Origin: Prevotellamassilia timonensis | GTDB taxonomy: Bacteria; Bacteroidota; Bacteroidia; Bacteroidales; Bacteroidaceae | NCBI RefSeq assembly: GCF_900106785.1 | Contig: NZ_LT629844.1 | Span: 109,458 to 173,457, forward strand | DNA length: 64,000 bases | Reading direction: 5' to 3' | Part shown: in pieces, positions 17,913 through 27,176 of the stretch | How positions within the stretch are numbered: the stretch's first letter is position 1 | How the letters are laid out: each line of letters starts with the position of its first letter | Program-made: the position numbers and the translations under genes | The notes under the pieces: model-generated | Databases searched by the model: none | What the model saw: only the letters and a program-made list of their open reading frames with translations | Told to the model about the DNA's origin: nothing

Positions 17913-18168
17913 GGCCGCTAACGCGGGAAGCATAAGGACAGAAGAACAAAAGAACAGAAGATGTATCGTTTGTGTTAGCCGCTTACCGCGGGAACATAAG
18001 AACATAGGTTTACATAAGAAACACATAAGGCCGCTGCGCGGCTGACGGCCACGGACTAACGTCCGAGTGGCCTCAAAAGACATAAGGGCTGACGCCGTAG
18101 CGTGGCTTGTTAGTTGCTTGGCGTGTTGGCCGCTTACCGCGGGAACATAAGAACACAAGTTTACATAA
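17913..18168. repeat. Repeat family C, copy 2
   Basis: Same block order as copy 1 at 13255: GCTAACGCGG, runs of 'acataag', 'ggccgctgcgcggctgacgg', 'cacggactaacgtccgagtg', 'ggctgacgccgtagcgtgg' and GCTTACCGCGG. It occupies the spacer between the C1 peptidase and the subtilase. Confidence 0.7.
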
Positions 18169-18354
18169 GGATACAAAGCCGTAGCGAGTGCGTCCGTGCT
18201 TTAACAAACATTGTTACCACATTGTTACTGATTTATAGGCGTTTGCTGTCCTTTTGTGCCAAATAATGCTTAACTTTGCACGCTTGGTAAGGCGCATGTG
18301 CGCCAACTACACATTTCGATCAATCAAAACAGAAGAAGTATATATCACACTACG

Positions 18355-20511
18355 ATGAACAAGAAGTTGTTTTTTGCCGCAGCCATGGCCTTGATGTGCG
18401 CCAATGCCTCGGCACAGCAAGTGAAAGTGTATGACACTGGCCGCAAATGGAACCAGGAGTTTGATGCGCTCATTCAAGGACAAAACATCAAGCGTGTGGC
18501 AGCACGTGGCTTGCAAGCTGTTACCCCCGACAGCCTGCTGCGCATCAACGTGAGCACTGCCGAAAATGCTGCCGGTGACGTGGCCGACTTTATAAAGCAA
18601 GCCGGCTACGAGGCTGAGGCTGCTACCGACCAGCTGGTAGTGGCCAACATTCCCGCAAGTTTCATTCCCACGCTCGCTGCGCAGCGTGACGTGCTCTATG
18701 TCAACAAGACGCGCCAGTTGCGTGCATTGATGAACAATGTGCGCCCCGAGACGGGTGTGACCAAGTTGCAAGAAGGCACGGGCCTCGACACCCCCTACGA
18801 TGGCACCGGTGTGCTGATAGGCGTGATAGACCAAGGTTTTGAATACAAACATGTAGCCTTTGCCGGCCGCAGCAAAAAGTGGGGTAGCTCCACCGCCAGC
18901 GGTGCGTTGTCGGGCAGTGCCCCTGCAGCCGACAATACCGATGAAGTGGGACACGCCACACACGTGACCAATATAGCTGCGGGCAACAAGGTGGACGGCA
19001 GCGACTACTATGGCGTGGCCACCGGCTCAGAGTTGCTCATGATGAAGTCGGACTTCAACGACGGCACCGTGCTGTTGCAAGCCTCTGCCATCAAGAAGTA
19101 TGCCGAAGATAATGGCATGCCTTGGGTGCTCAACATGAGTTTCGGTTCGAACCTGGGGCCGCACGATGGCTCTACCGACTATGACCAAAACATGGACAAG
19201 CTCTGTGGTAAGGGTGCCATCATGGTGGCAGCCATGGGCAACAGCGGTGGCGAGAAAATGCACTGCACCTATACCTTTGAGTCGGACAGCACCATATATA
19301 TATATATGAAGCCCGAAAGCGGCAACACCAATCAAGCTGTGGTGTCGGAAGTGTGGGGCAATAGCAACAGCGGTGAGAAGAACCTCACCATCACCCCCGT
19401 GCTTGTGTCGGGCAGCACCATGTACACCCCGACTTCGGCCCAGCTGCGTCAGGCAGGCTTTACCACCACGGGCGGCATCAACCCCTACAACAACCGCCAG
19501 TATTACTCATTGGCAGGTGTTGTTACCGATTTGGCATCAGCTGTATCGGCCAGGAACGGCAGTCTGTTGTGGAAAGTTACAGGTAAAAAAGGCGAAACCA
19601 TTCACGCATGGGTTGAGCCAGATCAATATCCTTGCTCCTTTACGCGCAAGACATTCACCATCACCAAGCCCACACCTGTAAGCTTTACTACGCTTGCTGG
19701 CGATGACAACTACATTGTGGGCGAAGGTGCAGCCTCTGTGCCCCAGGCCATAGCCGTCGCTTCGTACAACGCTGCAAGCAGTTGGACCTCGTTGAACGGT
19801 AATAGCTATAACTATACAGCCTCTATTGGCACAGCCAAGGCCATGAGCTACTTCTCGAGCAAAGGCCCGTGGCTGGGCAAGGCTAACAAGCCTACCATTG
19901 CCGCTCCTGGTGGTTGCATCACCTCAGCCTATTCTAAAAAGTCGCAGAATTTCAGTGCCACGAAGGCAGAACTGGTGCAGGATGTCAAGGTTAATGGTCA
20001 GCACTATTACTATGGTGTGATGAACGGTACTTCAATGGCCACCCCGGTTGTGACGGGTATCATAGCCTTGTGGTTGCAGGCCAACCCCGATTTGACCCCG
20101 GCCGACATTGTGCGCATCATGCAAAAAACTGGTCGTCACGACAGCTACACTGGCAGTCGCAATCCCGACGAGTGGAGTCCCTCATGGGGCTATGGCAAGA
20201 TTGACGCCTACGAGGGTTTGAAGGAGGCCATCAATTTGCGCACAGCCATTAACGAGACGATGAACACTGCCGCTCCGGTAACTCTGAAAAAGGACAATGA
20301 CAGCTGGAAGGTTCTCTTCAACAACGATGAGTCGTATGCCGACATCCAGGTAGTGTCGTTGGGCGGTCAGACTGTCAGCCATGCTCACCTTAATGCCCCC
20401 CGTCACGGACAAGAGCACGTTGTGAGTTTGCAGGGCCTGACACCGGGTGTCTATATCTTCCGCATCAACACTACTGCCAGCAGTTTGACACGCAAGGTGG
20501 TGGTGAGATAA
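18355..20511 (+). CDS. Secreted subtilisin-like serine peptidase (S8) with C-terminal sorting-type domain
   Basis: A secreted endopeptidase of 718 residues from the ATG at 18355, chosen because a clear signal peptide follows ('MNKKLFFAAAMALMCANASA'); the frame extends 57 bases upstream without one. The catalytic triad is D159 in 'GVIDQGFEY', H200 in 'DEVGHATHV' and S560 in 'MNGTSMATPVV', with the oxyanion asparagine in 'AAMGNSGG'. Residues 25-120 look like an inhibitor-type prodomain. The last 75 residues form a beta-rich domain ending 'GVYIFRINTTASSLTRKVVV', typical of type IX secretion cargo. That route fits with PorQ at 50.8 kb. A TAACTTTG box at 18271-18278 may be its -7 element. Confidence 0.9.
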   Translation: MNKKLFFAAAMALMCANASAQQVKVYDTGRKWNQEFDALIQGQNIKRVAARGLQAVTPDSLLRINVSTAENAAGDVADFIKQAGYEAEAATDQLVVANIPASFIPTLAAQRDVLYVNKTRQLRALMNNVRPETGVTKLQEGTGLDTPYDGTGVLIGVIDQGFEYKHVAFAGRSKKWGSSTASGALSGSAPAADNTDEVGHATHVTNIAAGNKVDGSDYYGVATGSELLMMKSDFNDGTVLLQASAIKKYAEDNGMPWVLNMSFGSNLGPHDGSTDYDQNMDKLCGKGAIMVAAMGNSGGEKMHCTYTFESDSTIYIYMKPESGNTNQAVVSEVWGNSNSGEKNLTITPVLVSGSTMYTPTSAQLRQAGFTTTGGINPYNNRQYYSLAGVVTDLASAVSARNGSLLWKVTGKKGETIHAWVEPDQYPCSFTRKTFTITKPTPVSFTTLAGDDNYIVGEGAASVPQAIAVASYNAASSWTSLNGNSYNYTASIGTAKAMSYFSSKGPWLGKANKPTIAAPGGCITSAYSKKSQNFSATKAELVQDVKVNGQHYYYGVMNGTSMATPVVTGIIALWLQANPDLTPADIVRIMQKTGRHDSYTGSRNPDEWSPSWGYGKIDAYEGLKEAINLRTAINETMNTAAPVTLKKDNDSWKVLFNNDESYADIQVVSLGGQTVSHAHLNAPRHGQEHVVSLQGLTPGVYIFRINTTASSLTRKVVVR

Positions 20512-20528
20512 TGTGTTAATGAGATAAT

Positions 20529-20582
20529 GTGCTGACGCCTTAGTATTGCTATAAATATATAACAACGCTAAGGCGTCAGCAC
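20529..20582. terminator. Hairpin family D, copy 2 (probable terminator)
   Basis: A perfect 15-bp stem GTGCTGACGCCTTAG / CTAAGGCGTCAGCAC around an AT-rich loop, starting 18 bases after the subtilase stop. No strong T run follows, so it may instead stabilise the transcript end or act as a two-way barrier before the TonB receptor gene. Confidence 0.5.
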
Positions 20583-20646
20583 ATTAGCATAACAGCATAT
20601 CAGCTCGCGTAAGCGGGCATATTTTTCATTTTATTCATTCTATATT

Positions 20647-22725
20647 ATGTACAACTCAACCAAGAAAGCGCAAGTTGCTACGTTCAGCCAATTCAGCCGC
20701 AAGGGCTGGAGCCTGTTCAGTTGCCTGCACCGCGAGGTGCGCATCGGTGTGTTGGGCGTAGCCACTTTGGCCAGCGCCACACCGCGACTCATGGCCGCCA
20801 CTCCGGCACAAGCCGAAGGCAGCATGCAGACAGGCATTGCCACCCACGCCGACACCCTGGCACTGGGCGAGGCCAACGTATCAGCCTCACGCGCTCCAAT
20901 GGCCGCCAATGTGGCCGCACGACAAGTGTTGACGTTGACGCACGACGACCTCGCGGCAGCGGGTGTGCGCACCATCAACGACGTTCTCAAACTCTCAGCA
21001 GGCGTAGATGTCCGGCAACGCGGAGGGTTTGGTATTCAAACGGACATCAGCATCGACGGCGGAACGCACGACCAAATCACCATTCTGCTAAATGGCGTTC
21101 CCCTTGTTAATCCGCAGACAGGCCACAACGCGGCCGATTTTCCCGTTAATATTTCAGACATTGAGCGCATCGAGATACTCGAGGGTGCTGCATCGCGCGT
21201 AATGGGCAGCCAAGCCTTTAGTGGCGCCATCAATGTGGTGACACGTGGCACGAGCGCCACCACGCCCCACCTCGACGCCATGGTAGAGGGCGGCAGCTAC
21301 GGCACTGTGCGCGGCGAGGCCCGCACCGCCTGGCAGTGGGGCCAGGGCTGGAGCGGCACCGCAAGCGGCAGTTATCAGCGCAGCGATGGGGCCACAGCCA
21401 ATAGCGCCTTTAAGGGCGGCAAGGGCTTTGGCACACTCAACTATGATGGTTCCGACTTTAGCTTTAACCTGCAAGCCGGTGCCACAGCCAACGACTTTGG
21501 CGCCAACACCTTTTATTCGGCAGCCTATCCCAACCAGTGGGAGGCCACACGCCGCTACCTTATATCGGCACGGGCCGAAAGCAAGGGACGTGTGCACCTT
21601 GTGCCACAGGTGTCGTGGGTGCGCAGCCTCGACCATTTCCAGCTCATCAAGGGCAGCACCACGGGCGAGAATTTTCACCGTGGCGATGTGTTTACCGCAG
21701 CCATTAACGCCTGGACACAGTGGGCCCTTGGGCGCACAGCCTTTGGGGCAGAAGTGCGCAACGAAAACATTTACAGCACCAATCTGGGCCGCGACCTGCA
21801 GCCCGGGCAATATATCGGCATAAAGCACGAGGACGGACGTTCGTACACCAAAAAGGACGACCGCACCAACCTGTCGTACTTTGCCGAACACAACTTTATG
21901 TGGCGGCAAGTCACCCTGTCGCTTGGCGTGATGGCCGAGCGCAACAATGCCATCGACCACAAGTTCCGTTTCTATCCCGGCATCGACCTCAGCTATCGTC
22001 CCACCAATGCGTGGCGCCTCTTTGCCTCGTGGAACAAGTCGCTGCGCTTGCCGTCGTTTACCGACCTGTGGTATAAAAGTCCCACACAGGAGGGCAATGT
22101 CGGACTCAAACCCGAGGAGTGTTCAGCCTTCCGCATAGGGGCCGATTTTATACACCGCATTGTCACACTGCGTTTCAACGCCCGCTACCAGCGTGGCACA
22201 CACATGATAGACTGGGTGATGCGCTCGGCAGAGGACAGCAAGTATTACGCCACCTCATTCTCGCTCGACAACTATGGCGTTGGGGCCGATGCGCGCATTT
22301 CGCTCAGCGAGTGGTGGGGCAAGCGCCAGCCGTTTGAGTGGCTCACACTGTCGTATGCCTGGACTACGCAGCACCGCCGTGCGGGCGAGCCTTACTTCAA
22401 GTCGAACTACGCCATGGAGTATTTGCGTCACAAATTTGTGGCACATCTGCACCACCGCATCGTGTCGCGCCTTAGTGCCGACTGGACTGTGCGTGTGCAG
22501 CAGCGCGAGGGCGCCTATCTGGTGTATCAGGCTGCCAAGCCTACCGCCGACCTGCGTCCTTACGGCACACATGCCCTGCTCGACTGCAAATTGCAGTGGA
22601 CTGCCCCGCGCTACACACTCTTTGCCGACTTGAATAACTTGACCAACCACCACTACTACGACCTGGCCAATGTGCGCCAGCCCGGCTTTATTGTCATGGC
22701 CGGTGTAAAGTTTAATCTGTGGTGA
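20647..22725 (+). CDS. TonB-dependent outer-membrane receptor (BtuB-like)
   Basis: An outer-membrane beta-barrel with an N-terminal plug that imports a scarce ligand using TonB energy. The N-terminus is long: 'FSRKGWSLFSCLHREVRIGV' precedes the hydrophobic export segment that ends near residue 55, an extended signal seen in some Bacteroidetes receptors. The plug starts near 75 ('EANVSASRAP') and includes 'TINDVLKLSAGVDVRQRGGFG' and 'IERIEILEGAASRVMGSQAFSGAINVVT'. The barrel ends with a C-terminal aromatic-type strand 'GFIVMAGVKFNLW'. At 692 residues it is of BtuB/siderophore-receptor size, not SusC size. The ligand is not evident. No cobalamin riboswitch fits in the 135-base upstream gap. Confidence 0.88.
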   Translation: MYNSTKKAQVATFSQFSRKGWSLFSCLHREVRIGVLGVATLASATPRLMAATPAQAEGSMQTGIATHADTLALGEANVSASRAPMAANVAARQVLTLTHDDLAAAGVRTINDVLKLSAGVDVRQRGGFGIQTDISIDGGTHDQITILLNGVPLVNPQTGHNAADFPVNISDIERIEILEGAASRVMGSQAFSGAINVVTRGTSATTPHLDAMVEGGSYGTVRGEARTAWQWGQGWSGTASGSYQRSDGATANSAFKGGKGFGTLNYDGSDFSFNLQAGATANDFGANTFYSAAYPNQWEATRRYLISARAESKGRVHLVPQVSWVRSLDHFQLIKGSTTGENFHRGDVFTAAINAWTQWALGRTAFGAEVRNENIYSTNLGRDLQPGQYIGIKHEDGRSYTKKDDRTNLSYFAEHNFMWRQVTLSLGVMAERNNAIDHKFRFYPGIDLSYRPTNAWRLFASWNKSLRLPSFTDLWYKSPTQEGNVGLKPEECSAFRIGADFIHRIVTLRFNARYQRGTHMIDWVMRSAEDSKYYATSFSLDNYGVGADARISLSEWWGKRQPFEWLTLSYAWTTQHRRAGEPYFKSNYAMEYLRHKFVAHLHHRIVSRLSADWTVRVQQREGAYLVYQAAKPTADLRPYGTHALLDCKLQWTAPRYTLFADLNNLTNHHYYDLANVRQPGFIVMAGVKFNLW

Positions 22726-22850
22726 GGCGGGTTAACAAGTTAACAACTAAACTTTGTTGACGGGTTAACAGGTTAACAAGTTAACTTTGTTGACGGGAAA
22801 GTTTGTCGTATTTACAGCCCCTTGTTTTGAATAAGGGCAATACGGACAAA

Positions 22851-23033
22851 CACCAAACGCTACCTCTAATGGGGGCGACGCGTCCCGCGTCGGGCATTTA
22901 GGAAAAGGCTTACAGGCAGAAGTGTAATTACTGCTGTCTGTGAGCCTTTGTTTATAGTGTATGAGCCTTTCCTTAATGCCCGACGCGAGACGCGTCGCCC
23001 CCATTAGAGCTTGCGTTTGTTGGTAGTGTTTGG
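22851..23033. repeat. Palindromic repeat family B, copy 3
   Basis: Outer 'caccaaacgctacctctaat' and inverse, arms GGGGGCGACGCGTCCCGCG, and an inner pair around 'aaggcttacaggcagaagtg'. GTTAAC-type repeats at 22728-22800 precede it. It sits between the TonB receptor gene and hairpin element E copy 2. Confidence 0.8.
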
Positions 23034-23098
23034 TGCTTGCGTTTAATGGTAGCGGGACCTTTACCATACTACAAAAGCTTTACTTACCGAGTATCTTG

Positions 23099-23440
23099 CA
23101 TCTTACACTAATACGCTACAACTCATTGACTATCAACACTTTACTTAGTGTAAGATGCTGCCAATTTCACCTACACACCACCTACACACCCCTCATGCTG
23201 CCACACGGCACGAGTACGGGAGGAGAATATTACGGCATAGGGGTACAGAAAAGTCTGTTGCTCCGACAGATATCTCTACGTCCCAGTGGCGTAAAACCCA
23301 CCGCATACGATAAAACCAACTGCGAGGCAGCGGGGTGGGGTGTGTAAGATGTATGCAGGGGAGTGTAAGATACTTTGAAATCATCTTACACTCTTGAAAC
23401 GTTTGTATATCAACTTGTTACGCATAAAAAGTGTAAGATG
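23099..23440. repeat. Hairpin element family E, copy 2
   Basis: Ends CATCTTACAC (23099) and inverse (23440). Both arms contain several 'agtgtaagatg' direct repeats, and the centre has 'CTGTTGCTCCGACAG' within a degenerate stem. It is an inverted, diverged copy of 58433-58774, with the same arm details ('actttacttagtgtaagat', 'tttgaaatcatcttacac'). Confidence 0.75.
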
Positions 23441-23498
23441 GCAGTAAAAACACACACTCTCTTTTATAAGAGGGATGACGCGAAGGGAGCAAATATTT

Positions 23499-23552
23499 GT
23501 GTACAAATTGTACACTTTTTTTGATGGGTGCAATGCCTTAGTGTTACCTTTG
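23499..23552 (+). promoter_or_regulatory. Operator-like palindrome with consensus promoter, gene missing
   Basis: The perfect palindrome GTGTACAAATTGTACAC (23499-23515) is followed by TTTG at 23520-23523, a 21-base spacer and TACCTTTG at 23545-23552, a full Bacteroidetes promoter. The next bases resemble the leader of the gene at 58278 ('aaaccaaattg'), but no coding sequence follows. It looks like a decayed duplicate of that gene's control region. Ferritin, 160 bases on, has its own closer box. Confidence 0.65.
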
Positions 23553-23666
23553 CAGCGCTTATGTATCAAACCAAATTGGAAACTGTCGCCCTCCCCCCTT
23601 GCCCGTCAACTTTGGCAGCCAAGTGTTTTTTAACACGATGTATCATGCCAGGGCACAACTATTGCT

Positions 23667-23674
23667 TACCTTTG
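23667..23674 (+). promoter_or_regulatory. -7 box of the ferritin gene
   Basis: TACCTTTG matches the Bacteroidetes -7 consensus and lies 39 bases before the ferritin ATG. A matching TTTG -33 box is not obvious. Confidence 0.5.
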
Positions 23675-23712
23675 TAATAGTTAAACGTATAACCAATTAA
23701 ACATTAAGTATT

Positions 23713-24234
23713 ATGCTAAGCAATAAAATGGAAGAAGCGCTCAATGCGCAAATCAACGCAGAGTTTTGGTCGGCATACCTTTACCTGTCAATGTCAGCCT
23801 GGTGTGCACGCGAAGGGAAACCCGGCATGGCACATTGGTTTGAAGTACAATTTCAGGAGGAGCAGGACCACGCCCGCATCTTGTTCAACTACGTGCTGCA
23901 ACGTGGCGGCAGGGTAGAGCTCCAACCCATTGCCGAGGTGCCAACCAAATGGCAGTCGGAACTCGACGTGTTCGAGGCCACACTCAAGCACGAGCAGCAC
24001 GTGACAAGCCTTATCAACAACCTATACGCCCTCACTCACCAGGAGAATGACTATGCCACACAGAGCATGCTCAAGTGGTTTGTAGACGAACAAGTGGAAG
24101 AGGAGGAAAATGCCACCAACATCATCGACAACCTCAAGATGCTCAACGGCAATGGCTATGGCCTCTTTATGATGGACAAAGATTTGGCCGCCCGCGTCTA
24201 TACACAGGCAGCCCCATTGGCCGGCAAGGCATAA
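23713..24234 (+). CDS. ftnA: Non-haem ferritin
   Basis: A 24-subunit iron-storage shell that oxidises Fe2+ and protects against oxidative stress. The 173-residue protein is a four-helix bundle of standard bacterial length. Ferroxidase-site residues are visible as E17 ('NAEFWSAYLYLS') and the pair E50/H53 ('FQEEQDHARILF'), with a later 'VDEQVEEEENA' helix carrying further acidic ligands. It is a single gene with its own promoter box. Neighbouring sequence on both sides is repeat, not coding, and the TonB receptor upstream is in the same direction but separated by about 990 bases. Confidence 0.95.
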   Translation: MLSNKMEEALNAQINAEFWSAYLYLSMSAWCAREGKPGMAHWFEVQFQEEQDHARILFNYVLQRGGRVELQPIAEVPTKWQSELDVFEATLKHEQHVTSLINNLYALTHQENDYATQSMLKWFVDEQVEEEENATNIIDNLKMLNGNGYGLFMMDKDLAARVYTQAAPLAGKA

Positions 24235-24303
24235 ATGTACGCGTTGTCGGAATTGGTAAACGGGTTGACAAGTTGACAGGAAAGTTGGTCAAGTTATTAC
24301 GTA

Positions 24304-24545
24304 TTCAATTTTCGGATTTGGCAAGTGCGGGCTGAAGGCCCAAGTATTTACTTAGCCCAGGGCAACACCCTGGGTGGAATTGAGCAAGGTCGTGACGCCC
24401 TGTAAGGGCAGAAGTAGAAACACTTCATTATACTTTTGCCCCTACAGGGCGTCGCTTTTCCTTTTGCTGATAACCCAAGGTGCTGCCTTGGGCTATGGAA
24501 GTCATTGGGCTTTCAGCCCGTTCAAGTTAAATCCGAAACTTCAGT
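24304..24545. repeat. Palindromic repeat family A, copy 3 (short)
   Basis: A diverged copy of about 240 bases. Ends are TTCGGATTTGGCAAGTGCGG and an inverse with 'aaatccgaaacttcag'; inner blocks 'agcccagggcaacaccctgg' and 'gccctgtaagggcag' with 'gcccctacagggcg' are kept. The centre ('aagtagaaacacttc') differs from the other copies. Confidence 0.7.
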
Positions 24546-24632
24546 TACGTATCTTGTCTTTCAGACCTTAATAGTGCAGAGCATACTTAATTGTCAACCC
24601 GTTACCGCGTTACCCAAGAATTTATATTGCCC

Positions 24633-27152
24633 ATGTCCAACGGACTTAAAATAATCATAGGCTACATCATGCTCACCGCAGCGCTCTGTGCTACGGTGGG
24701 CTTTGTTGTAAAATCGGCACGCTCGGTGTATGATATTTCACACGCCGAGCAAACCGTCATGTTGCAGCGCCGGGCCACCGACCATCTGCTCACCAGTCTG
24801 CTCAACGCTGGCACGCAAGCCGAAACCGCCACCTTGCAGTATGCCGACAACCGTGAACTCAAACGCTACTTGCAAGCCAATGCCGAAACCGACTCGGCAC
24901 TGCTGCGCGTAAAGCGGCTCTGCACCGACACCACCCAACGGCTGCGGCTTGACACACTGCAGGCGCTGATAAACTATCGCTGCAGCAGTACGCTCGACTT
25001 GATAGATGCCCTGCGTAAGGAAAATAAGCAAGGCTCCTCGCTGCAGCAGCAAATCAAGGCACTGAAACACAGCGACAAGCCCGTGCAGATGCAGGTGGAG
25101 GTGCCCGTGGTTGAACGGGGAGAGCAAATCGTGATAGAGCGTCGCAAAAAAGGCTTTTTCCGTCGTTTGGGCGATGCCTTCCGTCGTGCCAAGGACGACA
25201 CGGTGCACACGTCCGTTACGCAGAACGAACACGTGCGCCACGACACCACACGCACCAACGTCAATCTGGGCGACACCCTGGCCGGCATACTCAGCACCCT
25301 GCACAACGACATGGCCAACAAGTCGGCCGCGCAGCAGCACCGCATCTACAAAAAGTCTGACAAACTGCGCAACGCATCGGCCCAACTGTCGGCACAGATA
25401 TCGCGCACCATCGACAATTTTACCGCCAGCCAGCAGCAACAGCTCAAGCAGGCCACGCTGCACGAACAGGCACGCCGCACGGGGGCCGCGTGGCAGTTGG
25501 GCATGCTGGCCCTTGCCACCACCTTGCTGTCGGCCATACTCTTTGTGTGGCTGTGGCGCGACATGAAACGGGCCAACCGCTATCGCAAGGCCCTCGAGCT
25601 GGCCAAGACAAAGGCCGAAACGCTGATGCAGCGGCGCGAGCAGCTGCTGCTCACCATATCGCACGACATCAAGGCCCCCATCAACACCATATTGGGCTAT
25701 CTGCACATGCTCACCCCGGCGGCAGCCAATGCGCGCTCCTACGAGGCCATCGGTGCATCGGCCACGCACCTGAAGCGTCTTGTGACCGACCTGCTCGACT
25801 ATCACAAACTCGAGGCGGGGGGCATTGTGCTGACGTGCGACACCATCAATGTGGACACCTATATAGATAATATAGTGCGCGCTTTCACCCCGCTGGCACA
25901 AGCCAAGCAGCTCGCTTTCAATGCCAATGTGCAAGTGCCGTCCACACTCAGCATCAGTACCGATGCCTACCGTCTGCGGCAAATTGTCGAGAACTTGCTG
26001 AGCAATGCCATCAAATACACCCAACAGGGCAGTGTGAGTCTTGATGCACATTACGACGCTACCGCCCACCAGCTCACCCTCAGTGTGAGCGACACAGGCT
26101 GCGGTATGACACGGTACGACCTTGACCACATATTCGAACCCTTCACACGTGTAAAGGGGAGTGAGGGGCAAGAGGGCACAGGACTCGGACTCAGCATTAC
26201 GCAGCGCCTTGTGGCCTTGCTCAATGCCCACCTTGGCGTAACCAGCCACGTGGGACAAGGGTCGCGCTTTACGCTCACCCTGCCTTGTAGCGAGGTGGCG
26301 CCAGCGGTTGCTGCTCCGCAGTCTGACGCCGCATCGGCCACGGTGCCTGCTGCCAGTGCCAAAGCCCTGGTGGCCATTATCGACGACGACACCCTGCAGT
26401 TGCAACTGGCCGAAGCCATGTTGCACAATGTGTTGCCCGACGGCAGTATCAATGCCTTTACCACCCCCGACGCACTCTTTGCCTGGCTCGACGAGGGCCA
26501 CCAGCCGCAATGGCTGTTTACCGACATCGAAATGCCGGGCATGACGGGCTACGAACTGGCCGAGCACCTGCGCACCCAACTGCCACAATGGCACACGCCC
26601 ATAGTGGCCATGACGTCGCACATCATGCTGCCAGTGAGCCATTTCAAGCAAAAGGGCTTTGCCGATGTGCTGTTCAAACCTTTCAACCAAAACGACCTGC
26701 AGCGCGTGTTCGGTGCGCAGCCAGCGGCCCAACCGTCAGCATTGTCACACCATCACGACAACGCGGACGGCAATGAAGGCACCGTGCCGGCTGATGCGCT
26801 GGCAGCCCCGGCTGCCCCGTCGTTGCAATGGCCGGCCTTTGTAGCCCCGCTCCTGGCCTTTGCCGAGGGCGATGCCGAGGCCGAAACAGCCATTGTCAAG
26901 CAATTCAGCACCGACTGCCACACACACCTTGAGCGCATTGCGGCAGCCAATGCACAGCACGACAAGGCTGCTTTGTGCCAGGTGGCGCACAAAATGCTGC
27001 CCACATTCACGCTCATTGGCTCGCCTGTTGTAACTTTGCTGCACAAACTTGACACGCAGCGCGCACAACCCGCATGGCAGCCCGACGACTCAGAGGCCGC
27101 CACACAGATGATGACGGAACTGCAGCGGCTGATTGACACCCTTGAGGGTTAA
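24633..27152 (+). CDS. Hybrid sensor histidine kinase with receiver and HPt domains
   Basis: A membrane sensor that can run a whole phosphorelay in one protein. The ATG at 24633 is preferred over an upstream TTG, giving 839 residues. A hydrophobic helix spans about 5-28 and a second about 288-308, enclosing a helical, Q-rich periplasmic region. Then come HisKA with 'LLTISHDIKAPINTILGY' (phospho-His), HATPase with 'NLLSNAIKY', 'SDTGCGM' and 'GTGLGLSI', a receiver with 'AIIDDD' and 'LFTDIEMPGMTGYEL', and a C-terminal HPt with 'VAHKMLPTFTLIG'. The sigma-54 activator starts 24 bases downstream and is the likely end of the relay. The signal sensed is unknown. A long antisense ORF over it is a shadow. 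Confidence 0.92.
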   Translation: MSNGLKIIIGYIMLTAALCATVGFVVKSARSVYDISHAEQTVMLQRRATDHLLTSLLNAGTQAETATLQYADNRELKRYLQANAETDSALLRVKRLCTDTTQRLRLDTLQALINYRCSSTLDLIDALRKENKQGSSLQQQIKALKHSDKPVQMQVEVPVVERGEQIVIERRKKGFFRRLGDAFRRAKDDTVHTSVTQNEHVRHDTTRTNVNLGDTLAGILSTLHNDMANKSAAQQHRIYKKSDKLRNASAQLSAQISRTIDNFTASQQQQLKQATLHEQARRTGAAWQLGMLALATTLLSAILFVWLWRDMKRANRYRKALELAKTKAETLMQRREQLLLTISHDIKAPINTILGYLHMLTPAAANARSYEAIGASATHLKRLVTDLLDYHKLEAGGIVLTCDTINVDTYIDNIVRAFTPLAQAKQLAFNANVQVPSTLSISTDAYRLRQIVENLLSNAIKYTQQGSVSLDAHYDATAHQLTLSVSDTGCGMTRYDLDHIFEPFTRVKGSEGQEGTGLGLSITQRLVALLNAHLGVTSHVGQGSRFTLTLPCSEVAPAVAAPQSDAASATVPAASAKALVAIIDDDTLQLQLAEAMLHNVLPDGSINAFTTPDALFAWLDEGHQPQWLFTDIEMPGMTGYELAEHLRTQLPQWHTPIVAMTSHIMLPVSHFKQKGFADVLFKPFNQNDLQRVFGAQPAAQPSALSHHHDNADGNEGTVPADALAAPAAPSLQWPAFVAPLLAFAEGDAEAETAIVKQFSTDCHTHLERIAAANAQHDKAALCQVAHKMLPTFTLIGSPVVTLLHKLDTQRAQPAWQPDDSEAATQMMTELQRLIDTLEG

Positions 27153-27176
27153 CAGAAGAACGACGCTTTTTTTGAA

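Noticed and set aside
20512-20646. Cobalamin riboswitch before the BtuB-like receptor
   Set aside because: The gap is only 135 bases, most of it taken by the family D hairpin; none of the riboswitch core sequences is seen.
24738-26732. A 664-residue antisense ORF over the hybrid kinase
   Set aside because: It is the complement of a GC-rich coding frame with clear kinase motifs; its own translation has no domain and is rich in H, V and Q as expected for a shadow frame.
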